The notes under the pieces: model-generated
Told to the model about the DNA's origin: nothing
What the model saw: the letters and a program-made list of their open reading frames with translations, nothing else
The model's database searches: none
Part shown: one piece after another, positions 1 to 8,219 of the stretch
How the letters are laid out: each line of letters begins with the position of its first letter
How positions within the stretch are numbered: position 1 is the first letter of the stretch
Position numbers and translations under genes: made by a program
Source: Streptomyces sp. NBC_01591
Lineage (GTDB): Bacteria; Actinomycetota; Actinomycetes; Streptomycetales; Streptomycetaceae
NCBI RefSeq assembly: GCF_035918155.1
Contig: NZ_CP109327.1
Span: 8,060,001 to 8,124,000 of the forward strand
Length of the DNA stretch: 64,000 bases
Direction: 5' to 3'

Positions 1-686
1 TGCTGGTGACCCTCGCGGTGGCCCTCTTCGTGCCGCGCCGGTTCACCGAGGCCACCGGTACGCAGACGCGGGAGCCCACCGTCGGCGGGTCCCCGTCCCT
101 CCTGAGCTGGAACCCGATACTGCTCGCCGTCATCACCGTGCTGTTCGGGCTCGCCGACTTCGCCTACATCGGCCTCTACGCCACCTACCTGCGCGACGAA
201 CTCGGCTTCACCTCGGGCCAGGCCGGCCTCGCCATCGGGCTGTCCGGACTGGCCGCGTTCGCCTCGCCCCTCGGCGGCTGGCTCACCGACCGGATCGACC
301 CGCGCGTGTGCATCGGCTCGATGAACGCGCTGGCGGCCGCGTCGGCGGCCGCCCTATTCCTGGGCCCGCACGACGTGGCCTGGCATGCCGCGTTCTCGTT
401 CCTGTTCGGGCTGTTCGCCAGTGGCGGGACCTACGTCGCCCTCGCCGGCCTGCTGGTGAAGTCCGTCCGACCCGCCATCGCGGGACACGGCTCGGGCATG
501 TTCATCACCTGCGTCTACATCGCCGCCGGCGTATCCGGCTGGGTCTTCAGCCAGTTCGTGTCCGCCCTCGGATGGACCGGCGCCGGACTCCTGCAGATCG
601 CCGGCTTCTTCCTGGCCGGCGCGCTGCTCGCCCTCCTGCTGCGCCCGGCCCTGTTCAGCACCACAACCCCATCGGAGCTCTCATGA
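1..686 (+). CDS. MFS transporter, C-terminal part (cut by window edge)
   Basis: The reading frame is open from the left edge and ends in TGA at 684-686, so the start lies outside the window. The visible ~226 residues form about six hydrophobic segments, with the loop GGWLTDRID typical of the major facilitator superfamily between helices. It is therefore the second half of a 12-helix inner-membrane carrier. It overlaps the next gene by 4 bp (ATGA), so it is co-transcribed with the hydrolase and deacetylase-like genes, which suggests it imports their substrate. The substrate cannot be read from the sequence. Confidence 0.85.
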   Translation, partial: LVTLAVALFVPRRFTEATGTQTREPTVGGSPSLLSWNPILLAVITVLFGLADFAYIGLYATYLRDELGFTSGQAGLAIGLSGLAAFASPLGGWLTDRIDPRVCIGSMNALAAASAAALFLGPHDVAWHAAFSFLFGLFASGGTYVALAGLLVKSVRPAIAGHGSGMFITCVYIAAGVSGWVFSQFVSALGWTGAGLLQIAGFFLAGALLALLLRPALFSTTTPSELS

Positions 687-1393
687 CTCTGTTGTTCACC
701 CCGCCGACCGTGTCGGTGCCCGTCACCGGAATCGCCGAGCGCTTCCCCGTACGCCGCGTCTACTGCGTCGGCCGCAACTACGTGGACCACGTCCGGGAGA
801 TGCGCGAGGGCGACGAGCGGGACGATCCGTTCTTCTTCCAGAAACCGACCGACGCGGTTGTGCCCGGCAACGACCAGGTGCCCTACCCGCCCCGCACCTC
901 AGACTTCCAGTTCGAGGGCGAACTCGTCGTCGCGATCGGCGCCGAGGGCGTGGACGTATCGGTGGCACAGGCGCTGGACCTGGTGTACGGCTACGCCGCC
1001 GGCATCGACCTGACCCGCCGCGACCGCCAGCGTGACTGCCGGGACCGGCAGATCTCCTGGGAGGCCGGCAAGTCCTTCGACGCCTCCGCGCCGTGCGGCC
1101 CGATCACCCCCCGCGCGTCGGTGGGCGACCTCGCCGCAGCCGAACTACGGCTCGATGTCAATGGCGAGGCCCGCCAGCGCACCCCGCTCGCGCTGATGAT
1201 CTGGAACGTCGCCGAAATCATCTCCCACCTCTCCACCGACTACCGGCTCCGCCCCGGTGACCTCATCTACACCGGCACGCCCGCCGGCGTCTCCGCGATC
1301 GTCCCGGGGGACGTCGTCCACGTCGAGATCAGCGGCCTCGCACCCCTGTCCGTCACCATCACCGAGAACGGGAGCCACCGTGATGCCAAGTAA
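683..1393 (+). CDS. Fumarylacetoacetate hydrolase family protein
   Basis: A 236-residue protein, the usual length of single-domain FAH enzymes that hydrolyse acylpyruvates such as fumarylpyruvate. The divalent-metal ligands are visible as FEGE (Glu78, Glu80) and the Asp in AGIDLT (about 109), and YCVGRNY near residue 30 is the family's N-terminal signature. The ATG at 683 overlaps the stop of the MFS gene, and the 3' end overlaps the deacetylase-like gene by 11 bp, so the three genes are translationally coupled. The exact substrate is unknown; an aromatic or keto-acid degradation step is an inference from the family. Confidence 0.9.
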   Translation: MTLLFTPPTVSVPVTGIAERFPVRRVYCVGRNYVDHVREMREGDERDDPFFFQKPTDAVVPGNDQVPYPPRTSDFQFEGELVVAIGAEGVDVSVAQALDLVYGYAAGIDLTRRDRQRDCRDRQISWEAGKSFDASAPCGPITPRASVGDLAAAELRLDVNGEARQRTPLALMIWNVAEIISHLSTDYRLRPGDLIYTGTPAGVSAIVPGDVVHVEISGLAPLSVTITENGSHRDAK

Positions 1394-2282
1394 CGCCCGC
1401 ATAAGGCCCAGTGAGCGGATCGACTACGACCCCATCGAGGGACGCCGGGCCCTGCAGCTTCCGGGCGGAGCGCGGGTCGCCGTCTGGCTCATCGTCAACA
1501 TCGAGGAGTGGTCGGACTCCGAGCCGATGCCGCGCACCGTACTCTCCCCGCCGGCTGGCGGAGTGCCCTCGCCGGACGTACCGAACTGGGCCTGGCACGA
1601 GTACGGCAACCGCGTCGGATTCTGGCGGATGCTACGGGTGATCGACCGGCACGAGATCCCCGCGGTCCTCGCTGTCAACGGCTCCGCGATCTCCGCCTAC
1701 CCGCAGATTACCGAGGCCGCTCTCCAGCGCCGGTGGGAGTTCATGGGCCACGGCTTCACACAGAAGAACATGCAGAAGGTGCCCGACGAGCGGCTCGATA
1801 TCCAGCGCACCCGCGACGCGATCACCGCCGTTGTGGGCAAGCCGCCCCGCGGCTGGCTCGGCCCAGGTCTCACCGAGACCTGGGAGACCCCCGACCTGCT
1901 GGTCGAGGAGGGCTACGCGTACGTCTGCGACTGGGTGCTGGACGACCAGCCGACCCAACTGCGCACCCGCACCACCCCCATCGTCAATGTGCCCTATACA
2001 CAGGAGTGCAACGACGTGGCGATGATGCTCATTCAGCACCACTCCGCCGAGGAGTACCGGCGCCGTGCCGCGGACCAGTTCGACCAGCTCCTGGCCGACG
2101 CCCGCGCCGACGACTCCGCGCGCGTCATGGCACTCGTCGTCCACCCCTACATCATGGCCGCGCCACACCGGCTGAAGTACCTGGACCAGGCCCTGGAATA
2201 CATCCGCGGCCACGCCGAAGCGACTTTCCTCACCGGCGAGCAGATCCACGACTGGTACCAGGGCCAGACCGCTTCTGAGTGA
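1383..2282 (+). CDS. Polysaccharide deacetylase family protein (PuuE/allantoinase-like)
   Basis: A 299-residue protein with the NodB-type deacetylase barrel of the cytoplasmic PuuE-like group. Visible motifs are VWLIVNIEEWSD near the N terminus, AVLAVNGSAIS, EFMGHGFTQKN (probable metal or catalytic His) and RGWLGPGLTETW. No signal peptide is seen, so it acts inside the cell, probably on a small amide or ureide rather than on a polysaccharide. ATG 1383 is chosen; GTG 1380 directly before it is equally possible. It is the last gene of the MFS-FAH-deacetylase operon. Substrate not determinable. Confidence 0.85.
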   Translation: MPSNARIRPSERIDYDPIEGRRALQLPGGARVAVWLIVNIEEWSDSEPMPRTVLSPPAGGVPSPDVPNWAWHEYGNRVGFWRMLRVIDRHEIPAVLAVNGSAISAYPQITEAALQRRWEFMGHGFTQKNMQKVPDERLDIQRTRDAITAVVGKPPRGWLGPGLTETWETPDLLVEEGYAYVCDWVLDDQPTQLRTRTTPIVNVPYTQECNDVAMMLIQHHSAEEYRRRAADQFDQLLADARADDSARVMALVVHPYIMAAPHRLKYLDQALEYIRGHAEATFLTGEQIHDWYQGQTASE

Positions 2283-2468
2283 CGGTCCCGACTGTCAGGG
2301 AAAGCCGACCAGAGCTCCATGGCCTCCGTCGACTCCTCAGGGCGGCTGACCGCGCCGCCGGCCATTGGATCACCACCACGTTCCTGGGGACGCCACCCAT
2401 GGTCCAACGGGAGAGACCTCACCGCCATCCGCGTGCGGTCCGGTGAATGCGATCCGGAGCATCGAAAG

Positions 2469-2506
2469 GGTTGCTGGTCCGGGAGAAACCTTCCGGACCA
2501 GCAACC
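2469..2506. terminator. Perfect 14-bp inverted repeat (stem-loop)
   Basis: Two arms of 14 bp (GGTTGCTGGTCCGG and its exact complement) flank a 10-base loop. It sits just beyond the readable end of the TPR fragment on the minus strand and ~190 bp after the deacetylase gene on the plus strand. A terminator is the simplest reading, although no clear U-tract follows on either strand. Confidence 0.5.
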
Positions 2507-2519
2507 TGTGGCACGCGAA

Positions 2520-2753
2520 CCCATACGGATCGTCCGGCCCGTACGCCGCCTCGTCGATCCGCAGCGCCCGCTCGGCCAATGGCACCGCCGCCTCGTGATC
2601 ACCGAGAAGGTGTCGGATTCGCGCCAGGGTGTCCAAGTCCGTCGCGATGGCGGGACCATCCGCCAGCAGACAGGACTCGTGCAGGCTCAGAGCACGCTCC
2701 GCCATCGGACGCGCTCGCTCCGGCGCGCCGCGGTGCCGGTGGATCTGCGCCAA
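2520..2753 (-). pseudogene. Tetratricopeptide-repeat protein fragment
   Basis: Minus-strand translation gives about 78 residues with two TPR units, recognisable from AQIHRHRGAPERARPMAERA and AVPLAERALRIDEAAYGPD. These are typical of the long TPR tails of Streptomyces NB-ARC/TPR regulators. There is no start, no upstream repeats and no effector domain. The fragment stops where the IS4-type transposase sequence begins (about 2755), so the rest of the gene was lost at the insertion. Non-functional remnant. Confidence 0.65.
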
Positions 2754-2754
2754 A

Positions 2755-3290
2755 GGGTGATCGAGTACACCCTCGACGGAGGCAACGGCACGGTCTACCG
2801 GCTCATCACCACAGTCTGCGATCCGGACCAGGCCCCCGCCGCCGAACTGGCACCCCTCTACCACCAACGGTGGGAGATCGAGAACGCCCTCGACGAGATC
2901 AAAACCCACCAGGGCGGCCGCCACCTGGTCCTGCACGCGCAACACCCGGACGGCGTCGAGCAGGAGATCTACGGATTCCTCCTGGTCCACCACGCCCTCA
3001 GAGACGTCATCCACGACACCGCCCACCAGGCCAGCCTCGAACCGGACCGGATCTTCTTCACCCGCACCCTGAACGCCGCCTGCCGCCACGTCACCGACCA
3101 GGCGGCACTTTCCCCTTACGGCTGAAACAAGCTCTCACCCACACCAGCAGTGAACTGCTGGAACGACTCCTGCCACCCCGCCTACCACGCACCAACCCCC
3201 CCGTCATCAAACGCAAGGTGTCCAACTGGCACCTCAAACACCCCCATCACCACAACCACCAGCCAGAACACTCACACTCATCCCGCCCAC
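2755..3290 (+). mobile_element. IS4-family transposase remnant (C-terminal part, frameshifted)
   Basis: Translation from about 2755 reads the C-terminal part of an IS4-type DDE transposase: YRLITTVCDPDQAP, then YHQRWEIENALDEIKTH, the Y-(2)-R-(3)-E signature carrying the catalytic Glu. It continues through GVEQEIYGFLLVHHALR to a frameshift near 3120, after which the tail (ELLERLLPPRLPRT, KRKVSNW) continues in another frame. The N-terminal two thirds and both inverted repeats are missing. It abuts a TPR fragment on one side and a broken response regulator on the other. Confidence 0.75.
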
Positions 3291-3343
3291 CAAACCCACC
3301 AGCAGATGCCAGGAAAGTCCTTGAAGCGGCGGCGGTATTGGGT

Positions 3344-4011
3344 CTAAATCCAACCTTGCTCCCGCGCGAGACGCACCGCCGCGTGACGGTTCTCCGCCCC
3401 GAGTTTCGAGGCGGCCGACGACAGATAGTTCCGCACGGTCCCCTGCGAAGCGCGGCCCGCTCCGAGATCTCCGCGACGGGCGCCCCACCGGCGGTGAGCT
3501 CGAGCACCTCGGCCTCGCGTGCGGTCAGTGGCGAGTCCCCGGCGGAGATCGCGTCCGCGGCCAATTCCAGGTCCACATAACGGTTTCCCACATGCACCGT
3601 ACGAATGATCTCCGCGAGCCGCTGTGCGCTGACCGTCTTCGGGACGAACCCCCGCGCACCTGCCGTAAGCGCTCGCTTGAGATACCCCGGCCGCCCATGA
3701 CTCGTCACGATCAGCACCTGGCAGCCGGGAAGTTCGGCCCGTAGCGATGTGGTCACGCTCACACCGTCCGCCCTCGGCATCTGTAGATCCAGGACGGCGA
3801 CGTCGGGCTCGTGTGCTAGCGCCAGCGCCTCGGGTCCGGTCGCGGCCTCGGCGACCACCACGAGGTCGTCCTCCAGTCCCAGCAGAGCGGCGAGCGCACC
3901 CCTGATCAGGTGCTCGTCGTCGGCGAGCAACAGTCGCACGGTAGGTGTGGGAGGGACAGGCGGGGTGGATGGAGCAGGTGGAATGGATGAGGTGGGAGGG
4001 GTGGACATCAT
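3344..4011 (-). pseudogene. LuxR/NarL-family response regulator, frameshifted in the HTH
   Basis: The receiver domain is intact from VRLLLADDEHL with the phospho-acceptor in VAVLDLQMPRADG. The LuxR HTH starts normally (LTAREAEVLELTAGGAPVAEISERA) but loses frame near 3450. The remaining recognition helix and C terminus (GTVRNYLSSAASKLGAENRH) continue in another frame to the stop at 3344. A single missing base would explain this. It lies 15 bp after its cognate kinase and would be the partner of a DesK/DesR-like system. As written, the protein would have no usable DNA-binding domain; a sequencing error is the alternative. Confidence 0.75.
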
Positions 4012-4026
4012 GGGATGACCTCACTC

Positions 4027-5334
4027 TCACAGGGTGGGGGGAACGAGCGAAGGCGACACGCCCGGGTCCGGAGCCGGGTCCGGACCCGGATTCTGAACCC
4101 GAACCGGGGTGGAGGGCAGCGGCACCTCGGCGGTCAGGCGGAACAGGTCACCCCCGGCAGGTCCGGCCCGCAGCACCCCGTCCACCTCCCTGAGCCGCTC
4201 GCGCAGCCCGGCGAGGCCGGACCCCCTTGCCAGCTCGGTGGTGCTGGGCCCGGCACCGGTACCAGGCGCTCCGTCGTTTTCGACGGTGAGGGTCACCCGG
4301 CCCTCCGCCACTCGCAGGGACACCGCGCATCTTCCGGCGTCTCCGTGGCGCAGCACGTTCGTCGTCGCTTCCCGTACGACCCAGCCGAGCGTGGACTGGA
4401 TCTCCGCAGGCAGTCCGGTCACCGGGCCGCTGATCTCGCAGTCGATGCCGGCGGCCGTCAACACACCCTGTGCGCCCGCGAGCTCGGTCCGGAGATCGGC
4501 CTCGCGGTAGCCGCGTACGACCTCGCGGACCTCTCGCTGTGTCTCCCGCGCTATCTGCTGGACCTCGATCATCTGCTCCACTGCCTCCGGCCGCCCGCGC
4601 CGTGCCAGTTGCACGGCGAGCTCGCTCTTCAGCGCGACCACCGCCAGGTTGCGGCCCATTACGTCGTGCAGATCGCGCCCGAAGCGCAGCCGTTCCTCGG
4701 CGACGGCGAGCCGGGCCCGGGTTTCGCGGGCCTCGTAGAGTTCGTAGACGGCGTTGAGCAGCCAGACGGAGAAGGCGGCGGTGGCGGTGAGGAACCCCGC
4801 GGCGAGCATGACCACGCCGGCCGTGATCAATGCTGCGGGTCCCGGGAAGCCCAGGGGGAACGCCACCGCTCCGGCGCCGAGGGCCGCCCCGACCACCGCG
4901 TGCGTCATCCTCCGTATGCTTCGCGTGCCGAGCGCGAGCATACTGGTGCCGAACGCTATGACGCCCACGAACACGGTGGAGGCCACGCGGAACTCGGAGT
5001 CGGTCGCCGGGCGCCATGTGGTGCCCGACAGAATGACCGCGAGCACGGCGACCACGGCCGTGCCCACCGCCAGGGTGAGCAGCATCCGGCCGGGCTGTTC
5101 CCGGGTCCCGCGCGCCCAGTCCAGAGCCTGTGAGGCGGTCACCGCACACAGCGCGGAGTGTCCGCACACCAGCAGGAACAGGCACCAGGCGAGCGCCGAC
5201 GACACATTGTCGAAGATGGGCAGTCCGATCGACACGACCTCGATCATGGCGAAGAAGTTGAACGACCACCGCGTGTACGTCTCGACCTTCTCCGGCGTGC
5301 TCTTGCCGCGCCACCAGCCACCGCGCCCGCTCAT
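4027..5334 (-). CDS. DesK-like sensor histidine kinase
   Basis: A 435-residue membrane kinase. Residues ~25-195 hold about six hydrophobic helices with no large extracellular loop. A coiled linker follows, then the HisKA_3 box RFGRDLHDVMGRNL with the phospho-accepting His at about 223. The HATPase domain has N-box TTNVLRHGD and G-box VENDGAPG. This architecture matches DesK/LiaS-type sensors of membrane state. ATG 5334 (MSGRGGWWRG) is chosen because the frame upstream has no conserved sequence. The gene reads into the response-regulator pseudogene, so the pathway appears to lack a functional output. Confidence 0.85.
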   Translation of the reverse strand: MSGRGGWWRGKSTPEKVETYTRWSFNFFAMIEVVSIGLPIFDNVSSALAWCLFLLVCGHSALCAVTASQALDWARGTREQPGRMLLTLAVGTAVVAVLAVILSGTTWRPATDSEFRVASTVFVGVIAFGTSMLALGTRSIRRMTHAVVGAALGAGAVAFPLGFPGPAALITAGVVMLAAGFLTATAAFSVWLLNAVYELYEARETRARLAVAEERLRFGRDLHDVMGRNLAVVALKSELAVQLARRGRPEAVEQMIEVQQIARETQREVREVVRGYREADLRTELAGAQGVLTAAGIDCEISGPVTGLPAEIQSTLGWVVREATTNVLRHGDAGRCAVSLRVAEGRVTLTVENDGAPGTGAGPSTTELARGSGLAGLRERLREVDGVLRAGPAGGDLFRLTAEVPLPSTPVRVQNPGPDPAPDPGVSPSLVPPTL

Positions 5335-5504
5335 GCCCACCTCCGAGTCCCTGGTCAATGCCGCGGCTCCCACCGGAACCACCGCTGTACAGCAAACACC
5401 GCGAGCACGACGCCCAGGGTGTGGTGTGCGGAGAGGCCGCCGGTCCAGCCGCCGCGTATCAGCGTGATCACCAGAGTCAGGGGGCTGGGGGCGGCGGCGG
5501 TTGC

Positions 5505-5661
5505 TTGCCGGCTGCCCGCACTGGCATCGACGGGGCGAATGGCGCGCCCTGATCGGGGAGCACGCCATCAGCCAAGGGCCACACACTGTCAGCCAAGTAC
5601 CGCTACGGCCTCGATCTCGATCTTCAGCTCGGGGCCGACCAGACGGTTGACGCCGATATGC
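5505..5661. repeat. Direct repeat copy 1: duplicated 3' end of ridA plus downstream sequence
   Basis: This segment is nearly identical over its last ~115 bases, and similar over its first ~40, to 6334-6491. On the minus strand it encodes the last ~24 codons of the RidA protein (HIGVNRLVGPELKIEIEAVA) with no upstream gene body. It lies just downstream of the cupin gene. The copy is a partial gene duplication, not a separate gene. Confidence 0.85.
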
Positions 5662-5730
5662 CGGTGAATACAGGGTGAGACGAGACCGTGCAAACTCTTG
5701 GTCACACTCGAAGGCCCGGTCATCCGCACG

Positions 5731-6255
5731 TCACGGGCATTGTTGCGCTGAGCATGGCTGTTCGCGTGCGGCGTTCCAGACAGGACTCGTTCCGAAATAG
5801 GAGTCGTAGAGTTCCTGAACGTCGAGGAGGCTCTCCGGCGGTACCTTGCCGTAGCGGATGCGCTCGAGGTGGCGGAAGTACTCGAAGCGTTCCACTCCGG
5901 GCGTGATGATGACCAGCATGTCCGCAATCTCGCCGGGTGCGGCGGCGAAGGCATGCTGTGTACCGGGCGGCACGACGACGACGTCTCCGCGCTCCGCGGT
6001 GACCACTTGATCGCCGGACAGTAGCTGGGCGGTGCCGTCGAGGACGTAGAACATCTCGGCGGACTTGCCGTGGTGGTGCGGGCGGGCGCCATTGGCACCC
6101 TTGCCGAGGGTGACACGCATGCTGGAGAGCGCCCCGCCCGTGGCGGAGCTGTCGACGAGCAACTGGTTGGTTACCGGGCCGCCCTCGCCTATCAATTCGG
6201 CGTCAGCAGAGCGCACAACGACGGTTCCGTCGAAATCGGGAATGAAGAGAGACAT
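5731..6255 (-). CDS. Cupin-domain protein
   Basis: A 174-residue single-domain cupin. The first metal-binding motif is seen in ARPHHHGKSAEMFYVLDG (three His and a Glu) and the second in VPPGTQHAF. The start at 6255 (MSLFIPDFDGT) follows GGAGCC at a suitable distance. It lies between the two copies of the ridA 3' repeat, upstream of a second ridA copy on the same strand. The extreme C terminus (EQPCSAQQCP) looks unlike family members and may come from the repeat-associated rearrangement. Possible roles are a small-molecule dioxygenase or isomerase, or a sensor; the substrate is unknown. Confidence 0.8.
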   Translation of the reverse strand: MSLFIPDFDGTVVVRSADAELIGEGGPVTNQLLVDSSATGGALSSMRVTLGKGANGARPHHHGKSAEMFYVLDGTAQLLSGDQVVTAERGDVVVVPPGTQHAFAAAPGEIADMLVIITPGVERFEYFRHLERIRYGKVPPESLLDVQELYDSYFGTSPVWNAAREQPCSAQQCP

Positions 6256-6333
6256 TTTGGCTCCTACGATATTTGATCCCGCTGAAAGGCAGGAACTACT
6301 GGGCAGGCAGTGGTCAGCCGGGCAGCGAAGGCC

Positions 6334-6491
6334 GCCTGCCCGCTGCCTGCACACGCGTCGGCAGGGCGAATGACACACCCTGATCGGGGAGCACGCCATC
6401 AGCCAAGGGCCGCACACTGTCAGCCAAGGACCGCTACGGCCTCGATCTCGATCTTCAGCTCGGGGCCGACCAGACGGTTGACGCCGATATG
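6334..6491. repeat. Direct repeat copy 2: 3' end of intact ridA plus downstream sequence
   Basis: Partner of the 5505-5661 repeat. It covers the last ~24 codons of the intact ridA gene and ~85 bases beyond its stop, as far as the region upstream of the cupin start. The cupin gene is thus bracketed by the repeats, as would follow from a duplication or from insertion between copies. Confidence 0.85.
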
Positions 6492-6857
6492 GCTGCGTGC
6501 CGGCCTGTGTTCGCCGAAGAACTCCGCGTAGACCTGGTTGACTTCGTTCTGGGCGTCCATGTCGGTGTTGAAAATGGTGACCTTGACGATGTCCTGGACG
6601 TCGCCGCCGGCCGCCTTCAACGCGATGAGCAGGTTCTCCAGGCAGGCCCGGGTCTGCTCCGCGATTCCCTCGGGCACTGTGAGCTCGGCCTCGTCATGGG
6701 GGTGCTGATGTACGAGCGGGTAGGCGGTGGCACCCGAGAGCCACACAGTGTCGCCGCGTGTGACGACCGCCGGGGCGAACGGCATGGCGTCTGCCCCGGT
6801 GCCCTCGCGTAGCTGTGCGGCCCAGGCCAAGGAATCGGGTGTGATGAGTTGCTTCAC
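6420..6857 (-). CDS. RidA family protein (enamine/imine deaminase-like)
   Basis: A 145-residue protein of the YjgF/YER057c/UK114 family, which hydrolyses reactive enamine/imine intermediates. The family features VWLSGATA near residue 38, CLENLLIALKAAGGDVQDIVKVTIF and the C-terminal R(P/A)ARSHIGVNRL with the substrate-carboxylate Arg are all present. It starts at GTG 6857, with GGAGC eight bases upstream. It is transcribed divergently from a FadR-type regulator, suggesting control by it, together with the cupin gene downstream. Confidence 0.9.
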   Translation of the reverse strand: MKQLITPDSLAWAAQLREGTGADAMPFAPAVVTRGDTVWLSGATAYPLVHQHPHDEAELTVPEGIAEQTRACLENLLIALKAAGGDVQDIVKVTIFNTDMDAQNEVNQVYAEFFGEHRPARSHIGVNRLVGPELKIEIEAVAVLG

Positions 6858-6949
6858 CGTAGCTCCAAATTTGTATGATGACTGATGAGTGATGGCAGGT
6901 GATCAGGATACTGTGGGGCCGGAAGATTGCAACCGGCGAAGGAGTCCCC
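6858..6949. promoter_or_regulatory. Divergent promoter region between ridA and the FadR-type regulator
   Basis: This 92-bp AT-richer spacer separates the two divergent starts. It carries TTTGTATGATGACTGATG close to the ridA start and TGATCAGGATAC nearer the regulator. These could be GntR-type half-sites, but neither forms a clean palindrome. The regulator's ribosome-binding site GAAGGAGT lies at its right end. Confidence 0.4.
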
Positions 6950-7627
6950 ATGCGCATGATCGGCCGCAGGTCCTCGGTCGACGAGGTCGTAGGCCAGCTC
7001 AACGAAGCTCTGATGCAAGGCACTTGGGCGATCGGGGACCGGCTGCCGACCGAGCAGCGGCTCACCGAGGAGCTGGGAGTGAGCCGTACCGTGATCCGAG
7101 AGGCGGTACGGGCCCTGGTGCACTTGGGTGTACTGGAGACCCGACAGGGGGCCGGTACCTACGTGGTCTCCACCACCGACCCCGCCCCCATGCTGCGACG
7201 GTTCGGGACTGCCGACGTACGCGAGGTGTTCGAGGTCCAGCTCGGCTTCGACGTTCAGGCGGCCCAGCTCGCCGCCATGCGCCGCACCGATGCCGACCTG
7301 CGGCGGCTGCGCAGCATGCTCGCTGCCCGAAACAGCGCAACCGCGCCGGAGGAGTTCGCCCGTGCCGACGCAGACTTCCACCTGGCCGTGGTGGAAGCGG
7401 CGGGGAACAGCGTGCTGCTGGAGTGCTACCGCTTCTTCGTCGGCCGACTCCATGACAGCCTGCACGCGCTGCGTAGCCAGGACGTGATCCAGGAGAGCGG
7501 CGCCGAACCCCACGACGCACTGTTGGCGGCGATCGAGGCCGGAGATGAAGCCGCTGCCGCCGCCGCGGCCGCGGCAGCGATCCGCCCGAGCCTCAATGCA
7601 CTCACTGAGCTGTTCCGAGTTTCGTAG
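6950..7627 (+). CDS. FadR-subfamily GntR transcriptional regulator
   Basis: A 225-residue regulator. The winged HTH occupies residues ~5-70 (GDRLPTEQRLTEELGVSRTV, LVHLGVLETRQGAGTYV). It is followed by an FCD ligand-binding domain (FEVQLGFDVQAAQLAA, ADADFHLAVVEAAGN, with D-H metal-ligand residues). ATG 6950 is chosen because AAGGAGT precedes it by seven bases. Its divergent position next to ridA and the cupin gene suggests it controls them in response to an organic-acid type ligand (inference from the FCD family). A run of Ala near the C terminus is unremarkable for the GC content. Confidence 0.9.
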   Translation: MRMIGRRSSVDEVVGQLNEALMQGTWAIGDRLPTEQRLTEELGVSRTVIREAVRALVHLGVLETRQGAGTYVVSTTDPAPMLRRFGTADVREVFEVQLGFDVQAAQLAAMRRTDADLRRLRSMLAARNSATAPEEFARADADFHLAVVEAAGNSVLLECYRFFVGRLHDSLHALRSQDVIQESGAEPHDALLAAIEAGDEAAAAAAAAAAIRPSLNALTELFRVS

Positions 7628-7644
7628 CAGTTGGTTTGTGGGTT

Positions 7645-8165
7645 TCAGGCGGCGTTCGTGGTTGCCTGGGATCGGTAGTAACGGGCCTCGAATTCCTCGG
7701 GCGGGAGGTGGTCGAGGGCTGAGTGCAGGCGCCCGGTGTCGTACCAGCCGACCCACGGGACGACGGCACGTTCTACCTGGTCAGCTCCCCGCCAGGGTCC
7801 TTGGTGCTCGGTCGGCTCAGCCTCGAACGAGCCGTTGAGGGCCTCGGCCATGGCATTGACGCTCCTATAGTTCGTCAAGTTGCTTTCGTAGCTGTCCGTG
7901 ACGGAGCCGACGGACGCGGTCGCGCCGGCCTTCGGCAACCGATCGCCGTAGCGGATTGAGTCCGGGTTGTGAGCCGCGGTCGCTGTGATGAATCAGACCC
8001 AGGCCCTTCTTGATTCCACGCCGCCAAAACGCCATCTCCAGGGCGTCCAGGGGGAGATCGGTGCGCATGTGGGTGGCGAGCTGCCACCTGACGATCATCC
8101 GTGAGTACACGTCCGGGACGAAGGCGATGTAGACCCAGCCGGGCGGACTTGGGCCGCCGACGGCG
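7645..8165 (-). mobile_element. IS3-family transposase (OrfB) remnant, frameshifted
   Basis: Two minus frames read the C-terminal half of an IS3-type DDE integrase: WVYIAFVPDVYSRMIV, LALDALEMA-like helix, IHHSDRGSQ (catalytic Asp), then after a frameshift near 7965 GATASVGSVTDSYE and MAEALNGSFEAE (catalytic Glu), ending WYDTGRLHSALDHLPPEEFE. About nine extra residues (NLTNYRSVN) interrupt the DSYDNA-MAEALNG block, so the copy also carries a small insertion. OrfA and the N terminus are gone. Confidence 0.8.
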
Positions 8166-8216
8166 GGTGCGGACGAGCGCGACGAGGTGGGGTGCGTTCA
8201 CGGCTCGCCGGCGGGC
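8160..8216 (-). mobile_element. IS256-family transposase scrap
   Basis: About 19 codons on the minus strand read ARRRAVNAPHLVALVR, the near-terminal motif of Streptomyces IS256-type (mutator) transposases. A related stretch of DNA occurs at 17790-17833 inside a longer IS256 fragment. It abuts the IS3 remnant, so two elements have recombined here. Confidence 0.55.
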
Positions 8217-8219
8217 CTT

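Noticed and set aside
6858..6949. A defined FadR-type operator between ridA and its regulator
   Set aside because: No clean palindrome could be found, only AT-rich half-site-like pieces, so it is listed as a region rather than as a site.
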